Shown here: positions 27,397 to 36,579 of the stretch, piece by piece
Numbering within the stretch: the stretch's first letter is position 1
Layout of the letters: each line of letters opens with the position of its first letter
Assembly: GCA_903851195.1 (NCBI GenBank)
Contig: CAINNJ010000064.1
Coordinates: 62,001 to 126,000 of the forward strand
DNA from: an uncultured Acidobacteriia bacterium
Lineage (GTDB): Bacteria > Acidobacteriota > Terriglobia > Bryobacterales > Bryobacteraceae
Length of the DNA: 64,000 bases
Direction of reading: 5' to 3'
Made by a program: the position numbers and the translations under genes
The notes under the pieces: generated by a model
What the model was told of the DNA's origin: nothing
Seen by the model: only the letters and a program-made list of their open reading frames with translations
The model's database searches: none

Positions 27397-29583
27397 TCAC
27401 TTCGATTGCCGCGCCACCGTTTCGAGCGCGGCGCTGGCGCTGCCGGCAAACCGGAAGTTGCGGTCCTGGCGCAAGGAAGCCCGCAGTGCCTGGCCCGCCA
27501 GATCGAACTGCCGCGCCGAGAGGTACGCCATTCCCAGGTGGTACTGGTAGAGGGGGTTCGCCGGCGCCCTCCCGGCGCTCTCCCGCAGTTCCGCAATGGC
27601 CCGGTCCACCGAGCCCAGCTTGTAATAGGCCCAGCCCAACGCATCGGCCGTCACCGGTGAGTTGGGCGCCTTCTGTTTCGCCGTCTGCGCCAGCGTCACG
27701 GCCTCCCCCACATCGCCGCCGTTCTCGAGATACAGGAACGCCAACTCCGCCGCGACAAAAGGCGCCGACGGGTCCAGATCGTGCGCCTTCCGGAACATGG
27801 TCTTCGCCTCTTCCCAGTTCTTCTCCTCCTCGAACCGGTTCCCCAGCGCCACATATGCCGCCGGATTGCGCGGGTTCGCCGCAATCGCATTCCGCAGGTC
27901 CGCTTTCGCCTCGGCCGTCTTCCCGCGCTCCAGATCGATCCGCGCGAGCAGGGCATACGCGTCCGGCGTCCGCGGATCCAGCTCAATCGCCTGCCGCACG
28001 CTCTGTTCCGCCAGATCCGTCCGCCGCAGACTGAACTGCCCCAGGGCTATCAGGAAGTACAGTCCGGCATTCCGGGGATGCTGCGTGCCGAGCGCGGTCA
28101 AACGTCCAAGAATTTCTTCCGTATTGCCGAGCGCCAGAGACAGCTTCATCCGTGTCGACCAGGCCGCCATCGACAGGGGTTCTTTCGCGATCGCCTCGTC
28201 GAGCAGCGCCGCCGCCTGCTTCAGTTCGCCCTTCGCCATCATCGCGCGTGCCTTGGCCACCGAAGCGGCCGCCAGACCCGGGGTCTCCGCGAGCGCCAGA
28301 TCCGCGAGGCGCGCTGCCTCGTCAGGACTGCCCGAACGCAGGCTGAGACTGGCCAGCGCGGCCTGCGCCTGTCCCATTCGCGGCGAGAGCGCCAGCGCCT
28401 TCGTGAAGGAAACCTTCGCTGAATCCGGCAGTCCCGCGCTCTTCTGCGCGACACCCAGGAAATACTGTGCGGCAGCCAGACGCGGATCGGCCTCCAGCGC
28501 CTTTTGCAGCGTCAGAATGGCCTGCTGGTAGTTGCGCCCCGCGAGCAGGATCCGCCCCCGCGACAGCAGCAGTTCCGCATGACCCGGGTGCGCGCGCAAT
28601 GCCTCATCAGTCAGCGGCGCCGCTTCTTCCACCCGCTCCAGATCGAGCAGGGTCTCGATCAGCGAAACCCGCACGGACAGGTCCTTAGGCTTCGCCGCGA
28701 GTAAGCGCCGAAACTCCTCCGCGGCCTTATCTTTCCGGCCGCCCGAGAAGTAGAACATCGCCAGCGCCCGGTAAGCCTCCGGGTCGTCGGGCGCTCTTGT
28801 CTGCAGGTCGCGGTACAGCTGCTCCGCCTCCTCCGCTTTCCCGGCCGCCACTCTTGTCCTCGCCAGCAGCAAACGCGGCACCACGGCCTTCGGATCGAGA
28901 TCGCACGCGGCCCGCAGCGTTTCCGTCGCCTCATTGAGCCGGTGCTGCGTAAAGAAAAACCGGCCCAGCGCGACCCGCGCCGCGAGCGATGCCGGCGCTG
29001 CCTGCACGGCCGCCTGATACACCGCCTCGGCCTCGGCCGTCCGCCCCGCCGCCTGATACACGGCACCCAGCGCCATGGATGCTTCCGCGAACGTCGGCTG
29101 CGGCTCCAGCGCTTTCTTCAACTCTCTTTCCGCGGCGGAGAAATCCTGTTTCGCCGCATAGTTCTCGCCGAGTATCGCGTGCGCCCGGACATTGCCCGGA
29201 TCTTTACCCAACACCTTCTCGGCCAGTGCCTGCGCTTCGGGATACTGCTGCTTTCTTATCAGAAGACTCGCCAGTTGCAGCCGGGCTTCCTGATTCGCCG
29301 GATCGAGCGCCACGGCATTGCGCATTTCCTTCAAGGCTAACTCCGTGCTTTTCAGACGAAGGTAAGACAGGCCGAGATGATAGTGCGCTTCCGCGAACCG
29401 GGAATCGGCCTGCAGCGCGGCACGAAATTCGATCACCGCTTCCGGATACTTACCCGCCGAGTAATATATCTTTCCCTCATTCAGGTGCTTTCTCTTGCTT
29501 ACTTCCGGACTTACCTGGCAGGCACTAAGAAGGAGAAGAATCAGGACAGAAAGGCCGATGTTTTTCGCCGCGCGGTTACTCAT
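27397..29583 (-). CDS. TPR-repeat lipoprotein (PEP-CTERM system PrsT-like)
   Basis: Lipobox LLLLSAC; about 20 TPR-like units; start MSNRAAK at 29583; located with exosortase genes. Confidence 0.85.
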   Translation of the reverse strand: MSNRAAKNIGLSVLILLLLSACQVSPEVSKRKHLNEGKIYYSAGKYPEAVIEFRAALQADSRFAEAHYHLGLSYLRLKSTELALKEMRNAVALDPANQEARLQLASLLIRKQQYPEAQALAEKVLGKDPGNVRAHAILGENYAAKQDFSAAERELKKALEPQPTFAEASMALGAVYQAAGRTAEAEAVYQAAVQAAPASLAARVALGRFFFTQHRLNEATETLRAACDLDPKAVVPRLLLARTRVAAGKAEEAEQLYRDLQTRAPDDPEAYRALAMFYFSGGRKDKAAEEFRRLLAAKPKDLSVRVSLIETLLDLERVEEAAPLTDEALRAHPGHAELLLSRGRILLAGRNYQQAILTLQKALEADPRLAAAQYFLGVAQKSAGLPDSAKVSFTKALALSPRMGQAQAALASLSLRSGSPDEAARLADLALAETPGLAAASVAKARAMMAKGELKQAAALLDEAIAKEPLSMAAWSTRMKLSLALGNTEEILGRLTALGTQHPRNAGLYFLIALGQFSLRRTDLAEQSVRQAIELDPRTPDAYALLARIDLERGKTAEAKADLRNAIAANPRNPAAYVALGNRFEEEKNWEEAKTMFRKAHDLDPSAPFVAAELAFLYLENGGDVGEAVTLAQTAKQKAPNSPVTADALGWAYYKLGSVDRAIAELRESAGRAPANPLYQYHLGMAYLSARQFDLAGQALRASLRQDRNFRFAGSASAALETVARQSK

Positions 29584-29867
29584 TCCAAGCGGAGTATAGC
29601 AAGTATCGGACAGAACATACAAAGGAATAAAATCGCCGTCGTACCGGAACGGGATAGCCGCTGGAAAGGCTCTCCTGACGCGTCGGAATTAATCCCGAAA
29701 GGTGGGACAAGAAGGCGCTTTACCCTAAGCTCCGATCTGTCTTTTCATAAGCTTCCCGTTTGGCTGATCAAGTGCCTCTGTGCTGGAACGCAGTTGGGCA
29801 TTATTTGACTGCTCAGACAGCCGGATTACACGGACGTGTCTTTTTAATGATTTTTTCAGGAGGAAAA

Positions 29868-30608
29868 ATGAAGGTTATATCACCGGGAATCGTCGCCCTC
29901 GGCATCTGCTTCGCACTCAGCGCGGCGGCCGCCCAGCCGACCGTCAATTTCGGAATCACGGCGGTCGGTGCGGACAATCTCGCCGGCGTCTATACGGACC
30001 CTTATCACGGACTTATCAACGGCACGACGGAGATCGCCGCATTCTGCGACGATTTCACCGACGACGTCTCACCCCCTCAGTTCTGGACGGCCCTGGTCAC
30101 GAATCTCTCCGAGCTTCCGAACAGCCCTTCCAGCGTCTTCTTCTCCGACAGCAACATTGACGGCAAATCCTATTCCGAAACCACCGAGTACATTGCCGCG
30201 GCTATGCTTGCCGTCCAGTCGCTCGAATCTCCCGACGCCGATACCAGGAGTGAGCTGAGCTTCGCGCTGTGGGGGATCTTCGATCCCCCTGTCCTCGCGA
30301 ACACCTGCCCGCTCGGCTGCATGACGCAGACGCAGCTGGACAATGCCGTCGCCTTCCGCGGCAACGCCCTGCTCGCGGCCTCCGCTTATGCCAGTGGCGC
30401 CGCTTACGAGGCCGCCAACTCGGTGAACGTGGTCATCTACACGCCCACCCTCGACAACACAACCCCGTCGGTTGCCAGCGACCGGCCCCAGGAGTTCATC
30501 ACGGTGCAGGTGCCGGAGCCTTCCTCGTGGGCTGCTCTTGGCGTGGACGCTTTCGGAGCCGGACTGCTCGGACTCGTATTCCTGCGCCGACGGCAAGCTC
30601 TTCGCTAA
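29868..30608 (+). CDS. PEP-CTERM sorting domain protein (candidate exosortase substrate)
   Basis: Signal peptide MKVISPGIVALGICFALSAAAAQ; C-terminus VPEPSSWAALGVDAFGAGLLGLVFLRRRQALR; RBS aggagg-like just upstream (caggaggaaaaATG). Confidence 0.9.
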   Translation: MKVISPGIVALGICFALSAAAAQPTVNFGITAVGADNLAGVYTDPYHGLINGTTEIAAFCDDFTDDVSPPQFWTALVTNLSELPNSPSSVFFSDSNIDGKSYSETTEYIAAAMLAVQSLESPDADTRSELSFALWGIFDPPVLANTCPLGCMTQTQLDNAVAFRGNALLAASAYASGAAYEAANSVNVVIYTPTLDNTTPSVASDRPQEFITVQVPEPSSWAALGVDAFGAGLLGLVFLRRRQALR

Positions 30609-30631
30609 AACTCATCCTGTCTGCCTGAGCC

Positions 30632-30659
30632 GCACCCGCGCCCCACACGGCGCGGGTGC
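30632..30659. terminator. Bidirectional stem-loop terminator between convergent genes
   Basis: gcacccgcgcc-ccacac-ggcgcgggtgc: perfect 11-bp GC-rich stem, 6-nt loop, followed by T-rich ttcttcgtgttc; flanking ORFs converge. Confidence 0.75.
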
Positions 30660-30678
30660 TTCTTCGTGTTCATGCCTC

Positions 30679-33600
30679 TCACGGCAGCGTCACCGGCACG
30701 GTCTGCTGCACGGCGTGTCCGAAGACATCCTGCGCGCTCACGATCAGCAACTGCGGCCCGGTCAGGTCGGTAGTCCAGAGAGACCCCGAGAACAGACCAC
30801 CGCCGCCTGGATAAAGGAAAGTATAGTTATAACCGACGCCCGCCGTCACGCTCTGCAGTGCGTAGTACGAATCGACGGTCGCCTGAACGGAAATCTGGCT
30901 ACCGATGACCGAATTGGGCAGCGGGTTCGTCACCCGGATCTGGGCAGAGCCAGGCCCGAGATAGCCGTCCGCCGTGCCCTGGCCGATGGCCAGCACCGCA
31001 TTGCCCGCCGCGTAATACCATTGCCCGTTCACGTAGAAGGGCACGCCGGGCGCGTTGCTGACCGTCACCGGCAGCACGCCCGCATTCGAGATCCGCTGCA
31101 GATAATAACGCGCGGTCTGGCCAGGCTGCTGCGTCCGGAAGTAGACGTCGCCATTCGGCGACAGCAGCACCGGATCGGTCTTCGAGCCGAAGTACGACAA
31201 CTGGCCGCTCCCGAACGGCGTGTTCAGGTAGAGCTGCTGCGTCGAGAAGGTGTCGGAGTCGGTGTAGACCAGGTTGGAATTGGCTGCCTGGTACTCGTAG
31301 AGGAAGCCGGTGCCGCGGTCGGCCATCGCCTCGACCGGCGTCTCGCCGAAGTCACCCGAACTGTAGAGGCCAGCGGCCGTGCCGCCGCCGCTTTTGACAT
31401 ACACGGTGGTGGGTCCGTCGGTGACCGGCCGGTCGTTCACACCATCGAAGGTGAGCCGCGTCATGACCCCGCCCGACCAGCGATAGATATCGCCCGCCTG
31501 CACCAGTACGACAGTGCCGTCGCTCCCCAGGTCGGCGGCCGAGGGCGCCGGCGCGATGGCGCTCGTGACACCGGCCAGCAGGTCGCGGAAGTACAGCGTC
31601 GCGCCCCCGGCCGCGATGTCCGTACGCTGGTAGATCGCATAGTTGCCCTTCACCAGCAGGCCGGCGTCGCGGATGGCCCTGTTGCCATCGTTCCACGTGT
31701 GGCCGAAGGAGAGCAGGCGTCCGTCGCGCCACTCGTAGAGCGCGCCGTCCGGCGTGGAGGTCGACGCGGTGGCCGGGTTCTGCAGCAGGAAGATGGCACC
31801 GTGCGCCGTCAGATAGCCGCTCACCGGGTTCGCCGCAACCGGCCCGATCAGCGTTTGGTCGGCGCCGCCGGCCACCGGATGCAGCAGCAGTGCGTAACTG
31901 CCGCCGCCGCTCAGCCACTGCGCGTAAAGCACGTTCGTCCCGTCGAAATCCAGCACCTGCTGCCCGTTGACCGAGGTCACCGGCATCAGCGCGGGGGCGG
32001 GCTCGTACAGGATGGCGATGCTCACCACCTGGTCGTGTCCGGCGCTGTCGGTGCCATAGACGGAGAGCGTGCCGCTCCGCGCCGAGCCCGTCACGGAAAT
32101 CGTCTGGCTGATCGAACTGGCGCCCTTGGCGACCAGCGTTCCGTCGAGCAGGGCGCGCATCGAGACACACCCGCCGCACGAGGCGCTGATCGGCAACGGT
32201 CCCTGGGTCAGCTGCCGCGAGATCGGACTGTTGACGGTGACAGTGAGAGGTGAGTTCAACGCGATGGGCACGGTGGTTGACGCCGCGTGGCCGAAGATGT
32301 CGGTGGCTGTGATCGCGATGGACTGCGGACCGGTGAGACCGGTGATCGGAAGCGAGCCCGAGAAGACGCCGGGCTGCGCCGCCGTGAGATTCACGGTCCG
32401 TGTGCCTGCCGACGCGGTCACACTCTGGAATGCATAGTAAGACGAGATACTCGCGCTGACCGGAACGGGGTCCGTCACCACGGCGCTGCCCACCGGACTC
32501 ACGACCGAGATCTGCACCGAGCCCGCGCCCTGATAGACATTCGGCGAGCCGTTGCCGACCTGATAAACCGTCGCGCCTTCGATGTAATACCACTGGTTAT
32601 TGACGTTCAGCGGCACGCCCGTGCCGGTCGAGATGAGGGTCGAGTCGGTCTGGGTCGTCCTCTGCAGCAGCAGTCCCGCGGCGCTTCGATAGGCCACATC
32701 GCCGTTCGCGGCGAGCGAAGAGAGAGCATTGTTCGAGCCGAAGCGGGAGACCGTGGCATTGCCGGTAGGCGTCGTGAGGTAGACCTGCTGGTCGGCGAAG
32801 GCGTCGTTGGCCGTCCACGCGACGGAACCGCCGGCAGCCTGGTAGGTGAAGTCGAAGGTCGCGCCCCGGCTGGCGAGAGGCGCTATCGCCGTGGTTGCCG
32901 AACCGTTGAACTGATAGAGCCCGATCTGACCGGCGGAGGCTTTCTCATACACCACGTTACGACCGTCCGTCACCGGCGCGCGATTGAGGGCGTCGCTTGT
33001 CAGGGGCACCGTATTCCCCGCCAGCCAGCGATAGATATCGCCGGCGTTCGCGTAGACCACTGACCCGTCCGGCCCCACATCGCCCCCGGCGCTGCCAGCC
33101 TGCGTAAAGACCGTATTGGCGCCGGCCGTGAGATCGCGGAAGTAGAGCGCGGAGGAGGCTCCCGTGGTGCGGCGCCACAGGGCGAAGTTGGCCTTACGCA
33201 CCAGCGCGGCATCGGTGGTTGCGGTGCCGTCGTCGACGTTGTGAGCGAAGCTGAGAAGCGCGCCGTCGCGGTATTCGTAGACCGCCTGATTGGGGCCGCT
33301 CACGGCGAAGATCGCTCCGTGCGAGGTCAGGAAGCCGACCGGGAAGGTAACGCCCGCGTGGGTAAACAGGGTCCTGTCGCCGCCTGTCGCGAGGTCGTGC
33401 AGCAGCAGGGTACCGGGTTGCGAGAAGAGCACGGAGGCGCCATCGAAGTCATAGATCTGCTGGCCGCTCACCGAACTGATCGGCGTCAGCAACTGCGCGG
33501 GCGAGGGCGCGAGGATGGTGCCCGCCGCGCCCGCAGCAACAGTCAGCCCTTTTGCATTCACGTCCGCCCCGAGCGCCCTGGAAACCTGGATGGAGGACGT

Positions 33601-33963
33601 GGTGACACCGGGCGCTACGGTCGCGGTTACGTAGGCCACGACGCCCGGCGTAAGTCCGGTGTTGTTGAGGCCGGCGAGAAGACATGTCGCTCCCGTCGCG
33701 GTGTTGACGCAGCCCAGTGTTTTGGCTCCCGCGGAAGCGACCGGCCCCGCCGTGACCGATACGGCGGAGAACTGCGCGGCGGGATAAGTCAGACTCCATT
33801 GCAATCCGGCGGGACTGGTGGTGACCGCGTTCAGAGTAAGACTAAGAGTCGCTGTCCCGGACGGGTTGGCCACCGCGGAAGTAAGACTCAGATCCATCGC
33901 CTGCGCAAGGCTCGCAAAGGCGCAGATCACCGCCATGGCAGCGCCGTTTCTGTAATCAGACAT
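30679..33963 (-). CDS. Large secreted protein: cohesin-like N-terminal domain plus two tandem beta-propeller/Ig-like halves
   Basis: Signal peptide; LSLTSAVANPSGTATLSLTLNAVTTSPAGLQWSLTYPAAQFSAVSVTAG...GVVAYVTATVAPG; two repeats each starting SVSGQQIYDFDGASVLF / SVNGQQVLDFDGTNVLYA and ending in VTDLTGPQ/IFGHA-type Ig segments. Confidence 0.75.
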   Translation of the reverse strand: MSDYRNGAAMAVICAFASLAQAMDLSLTSAVANPSGTATLSLTLNAVTTSPAGLQWSLTYPAAQFSAVSVTAGPVASAGAKTLGCVNTATGATCLLAGLNNTGLTPGVVAYVTATVAPGVTTSSIQVSRALGADVNAKGLTVAAGAAGTILAPSPAQLLTPISSVSGQQIYDFDGASVLFSQPGTLLLHDLATGGDRTLFTHAGVTFPVGFLTSHGAIFAVSGPNQAVYEYRDGALLSFAHNVDDGTATTDAALVRKANFALWRRTTGASSALYFRDLTAGANTVFTQAGSAGGDVGPDGSVVYANAGDIYRWLAGNTVPLTSDALNRAPVTDGRNVVYEKASAGQIGLYQFNGSATTAIAPLASRGATFDFTYQAAGGSVAWTANDAFADQQVYLTTPTGNATVSRFGSNNALSSLAANGDVAYRSAAGLLLQRTTQTDSTLISTGTGVPLNVNNQWYYIEGATVYQVGNGSPNVYQGAGSVQISVVSPVGSAVVTDPVPVSASISSYYAFQSVTASAGTRTVNLTAAQPGVFSGSLPITGLTGPQSIAITATDIFGHAASTTVPIALNSPLTVTVNSPISRQLTQGPLPISASCGGCVSMRALLDGTLVAKGASSISQTISVTGSARSGTLSVYGTDSAGHDQVVSIAILYEPAPALMPVTSVNGQQVLDFDGTNVLYAQWLSGGGSYALLLHPVAGGADQTLIGPVAANPVSGYLTAHGAIFLLQNPATASTSTPDGALYEWRDGRLLSFGHTWNDGNRAIRDAGLLVKGNYAIYQRTDIAAGGATLYFRDLLAGVTSAIAPAPSAADLGSDGTVVLVQAGDIYRWSGGVMTRLTFDGVNDRPVTDGPTTVYVKSGGGTAAGLYSSGDFGETPVEAMADRGTGFLYEYQAANSNLVYTDSDTFSTQQLYLNTPFGSGQLSYFGSKTDPVLLSPNGDVYFRTQQPGQTARYYLQRISNAGVLPVTVSNAPGVPFYVNGQWYYAAGNAVLAIGQGTADGYLGPGSAQIRVTNPLPNSVIGSQISVQATVDSYYALQSVTAGVGYNYTFLYPGGGGLFSGSLWTTDLTGPQLLIVSAQDVFGHAVQQTVPVTLP

Positions 33964-34079
33964 AAGAACAGGAACCCGTCATTCTACGACTCCTTTCAGC
34001 GGACACGGGTCCGCCGAGTGTTCCCTTACCCACCCGGATTTATGGCCGGCGTGTGTAAGGAGACTAAGCTGAAACTAAG

Positions 34080-35045
34080 ATGATCTCCGTATACCTGGGA
34101 AGCGGTCAGGTACAAGTACAGAACCTTCCTCTTCCGGAACGCCCGGAAGGATTCGCGCTGATCCGGCTGCTGACGGGCGGCATCTGCAATACCGACCTCG
34201 AACTGCAACGCGGCTACTACGGTTACTCGGGAACGCCCGGCCACGAGTTCGTGGGCGAGGTGGTCGAGTCCGATACGGCGCACCTCCGTGGCAGGAGGGT
34301 TGTGGGCGAGATCAACCTCGCGTGCACGCACTGTGCGTGGTGCCGGCGGGGGCTGGATCGCCACTGCCCGCACCGGACGGTGCTGGGCATTGTGCGGCAT
34401 CCCGGCGCATTCCGTGAGTTCCTCACGCTGCCGGACCGCAATCTCCGCGTGGTGCCGGAGTCGGTTTCGACCGAAGCGGCCGTGTTCACGGAACCGCTGG
34501 CCGCGGCCTGCCGCATCCTCGAACAGGTGCGGATTCCGCCGGGCAGCCCGGTGGCGGTGCTCGGCGACGGCAAACTCGGACTGCTGATCGCGCAGGTGCT
34601 GCAGGCCGGCGGTTGCCGGGTGCACCAGTTCGGGCGACATGCCGACAAGCTGCGCATCGCGGCCCGGGCCGGGGTAACGACTGAAGTCACGACCCAGATC
34701 GCGACAGACACGCTGCCGGAGGGCGAGTACGAGTGGGTGGTGGATTCCACCGGTTCACCGGAAGGGCTCCAGGCGGCTGTCCGGATGGCACAGCCGTGTG
34801 GCACGGTCATTCTGAAGTCGACGGTCCACGGCACGGTGGCGGTGGATACGGCGCCGGTGATCGTCAACGAGATCACGCTGGTTGGTTCGCGCTGCGGACG
34901 CTTCGAGCCGGCGCTCGAACTGCTGGAACGGGGCGCGGTGGATGTGACCTCGATGATTTCCGAGGCGATGGCGCTGCGGGACGCCCCGCGGGCGTTCAGC
35001 AGGGCTGGAACGAAAGGTGTTTTAAAGGTACTGTTAACCGCTTAG
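34080..35045 (+). CDS. Zinc-dependent alcohol dehydrogenase (MDR superfamily)
   Basis: GICNTDLELQRGYYGYSGTPGHEFVGEV, CTHCAWCRRGLDRHC structural-Zn lobe, VAVLGDGKLGLLIAQVLQ Rossmann. Confidence 0.88.
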   Translation: MISVYLGSGQVQVQNLPLPERPEGFALIRLLTGGICNTDLELQRGYYGYSGTPGHEFVGEVVESDTAHLRGRRVVGEINLACTHCAWCRRGLDRHCPHRTVLGIVRHPGAFREFLTLPDRNLRVVPESVSTEAAVFTEPLAAACRILEQVRIPPGSPVAVLGDGKLGLLIAQVLQAGGCRVHQFGRHADKLRIAARAGVTTEVTTQIATDTLPEGEYEWVVDSTGSPEGLQAAVRMAQPCGTVILKSTVHGTVAVDTAPVIVNEITLVGSRCGRFEPALELLERGAVDVTSMISEAMALRDAPRAFSRAGTKGVLKVLLTA

Positions 35046-35046
35046 A

Positions 35047-35211
35047 CTACTTTTTCGGCGACGGCCGCCAGTCGGCCGCTTTCCGGCCGAACCAGCCCGC
35101 CGCGACGGACGCGACCAGGATCACGGCGAACAAAATCCACTGGCCGTGGAGCGCGCAGTACAGAAGCCCGCACGCCACCACGGCCAGAAAGAAACAACCA
35201 CAAGCACACAC
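35047..35211 (-). CDS. Candidate small membrane ORF (54 aa)
   Basis: VCACGCFFLAVVACGLLYCALHGQWILFAVILVASVAAGWFGRKAADWRPSPKK: two hydrophobic stretches, basic tail; GTG start, no clear RBS; below the ORF-track size cut-off. Confidence 0.35.
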   Translation of the reverse strand: MCACGCFFLAVVACGLLYCALHGQWILFAVILVASVAAGWFGRKAADWRPSPKK

Positions 35212-35226
35212 GGAAATCGGCTAAGC

Positions 35227-36390
35227 CTACGCCTTGGTTTCAGCCAGCAGATGCGTGCGAAGGTGCTCGGCTTTATCGGTCTTTTCCCACGAGAAGGTGT
35301 CGCCGACGCGGCCGAAGTGACCGAAGGCGGCCGTCTTCTTGTAGATGGGACGGCGGAGCTGCAGGTGATCGATGATGCCCTTCGGGGTGAGCGGGAAGTG
35401 CTCCCGGACGATGGCGGTCAGTTCGGTTTCCGGCAGCGCGCCGGTGCCGAAGGTGTTGACCATGACCGATACCGGATCCGCGACACCGATGGCATACGCC
35501 AGCTGGACTTCGCAGCGGGAGGCGAGGCCGGCCGCGACGAGGTTCTTGGCGATGTAACGGGCCATGTAGCAGGCCGAGCGATCGACCTTTGTCGGATCCT
35601 TACCCGAGAACGCGCCACCGCCGTGACGGCCCATGCCGCCGTAGGTATCCACGATGATCTTGCGGCCGGTGAGGCCGGTATCGCCGTGAGGTCCGCCGAT
35701 GACGAAGCGCCCGGTGGGGTTGATGTGATATTTGGTGTTCTCGTCGACCATGTCCTGCGGAACAACAGCGTCGATGATGTGCTTGCGGACATCGGCGCGG
35801 AGTTGTTCGGTGGTGACGTCGTCGCCGTGCTGGGTGGAGATCACGACGGCGTCGATGCGAACCGGTTTGTCGCCCACGTACTCGACGGACACCTGGCTCT
35901 TGCCGTCCGGACGGAGGTAGGTGAGCGTGCCGAATTTGCGGACTTCCGAGAGGCGCTCGGTCAGACGGTGAGCCAGCTGAATCGGAAGGGGCATGAGCTC
36001 TTCCGTTTCGTTGCAGGCGTAACCGAACATCAGACCCTGGTCGCCGGCGCCGCCGGTATCCACGCCCATGGCGATGTCGGGCGACTGGCTCTGGATGGTG
36101 TTGAGCACGCCGCAGGTTTTCGAATCAAAACCGAAGGCAGCGTCGGTGTAACCGATCTCCTTGATGGTTTCGCGGGCAATGGTGGGAACATCGACGTAAC
36201 AGGTCGTGGTAATTTCGCCCGAAACGACACAGATACCGGTGGTGACCAGCACTTCGCAGGCAACGCGACCCATGGGGTCCTGCGCCAGCACCGCATCGAG
36301 TACGGCATCCGAGATCTGATCCGCGACCTTGTCGGGGTGACCTTCGGTGACGGATTCAGACGTGAAAAGATACTTTTGAACTTCTGCCAT
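35227..36390 (-). CDS. metK: S-adenosylmethionine synthetase
   Basis: [51 protein letters not shown]: canonical MetK motifs. Confidence 0.97.
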   Translation of the reverse strand: MAEVQKYLFTSESVTEGHPDKVADQISDAVLDAVLAQDPMGRVACEVLVTTGICVVSGEITTTCYVDVPTIARETIKEIGYTDAAFGFDSKTCGVLNTIQSQSPDIAMGVDTGGAGDQGLMFGYACNETEELMPLPIQLAHRLTERLSEVRKFGTLTYLRPDGKSQVSVEYVGDKPVRIDAVVISTQHGDDVTTEQLRADVRKHIIDAVVPQDMVDENTKYHINPTGRFVIGGPHGDTGLTGRKIIVDTYGGMGRHGGGAFSGKDPTKVDRSACYMARYIAKNLVAAGLASRCEVQLAYAIGVADPVSVMVNTFGTGALPETELTAIVREHFPLTPKGIIDHLQLRRPIYKKTAAFGHFGRVGDTFSWEKTDKAEHLRTHLLAETKA

Positions 36391-36579
36391 GAACTCTCCG
36401 ATTTTATGATTAAAACGCGTTTACCAGAACGGAACAGGACCACTGCGAGCGCGCTGCGGGCAGGGGATGAACAAACTTTCAGTCTACCGGATTGTTTGAC
36501 ACCACGTCAATTCGCGCGGCGAATTGCGGGGTCATCCGGAGCTCCGGTATATATTTAGTTCAAGGGAGTCTCTGGCTGG

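Noticed and set aside
29584-29867. Replication origin in the AT-richer intergenic region near the skew change
   Set aside because: No DnaA-box cluster or dnaA/dnaN neighbours seen; more simply a divergent promoter region for the TPR lipoprotein and PEP-CTERM gene.
30472-32253. 593-aa plus-strand ORF opposite the large secreted protein
   Set aside because: Arg/Gly/His-rich composition without motifs; the minus-strand frame has signal peptide and repeated domains.
35146-36558. 470-aa plus-strand ORF over metK
   Set aside because: Antisense to an unambiguous MetK frame.
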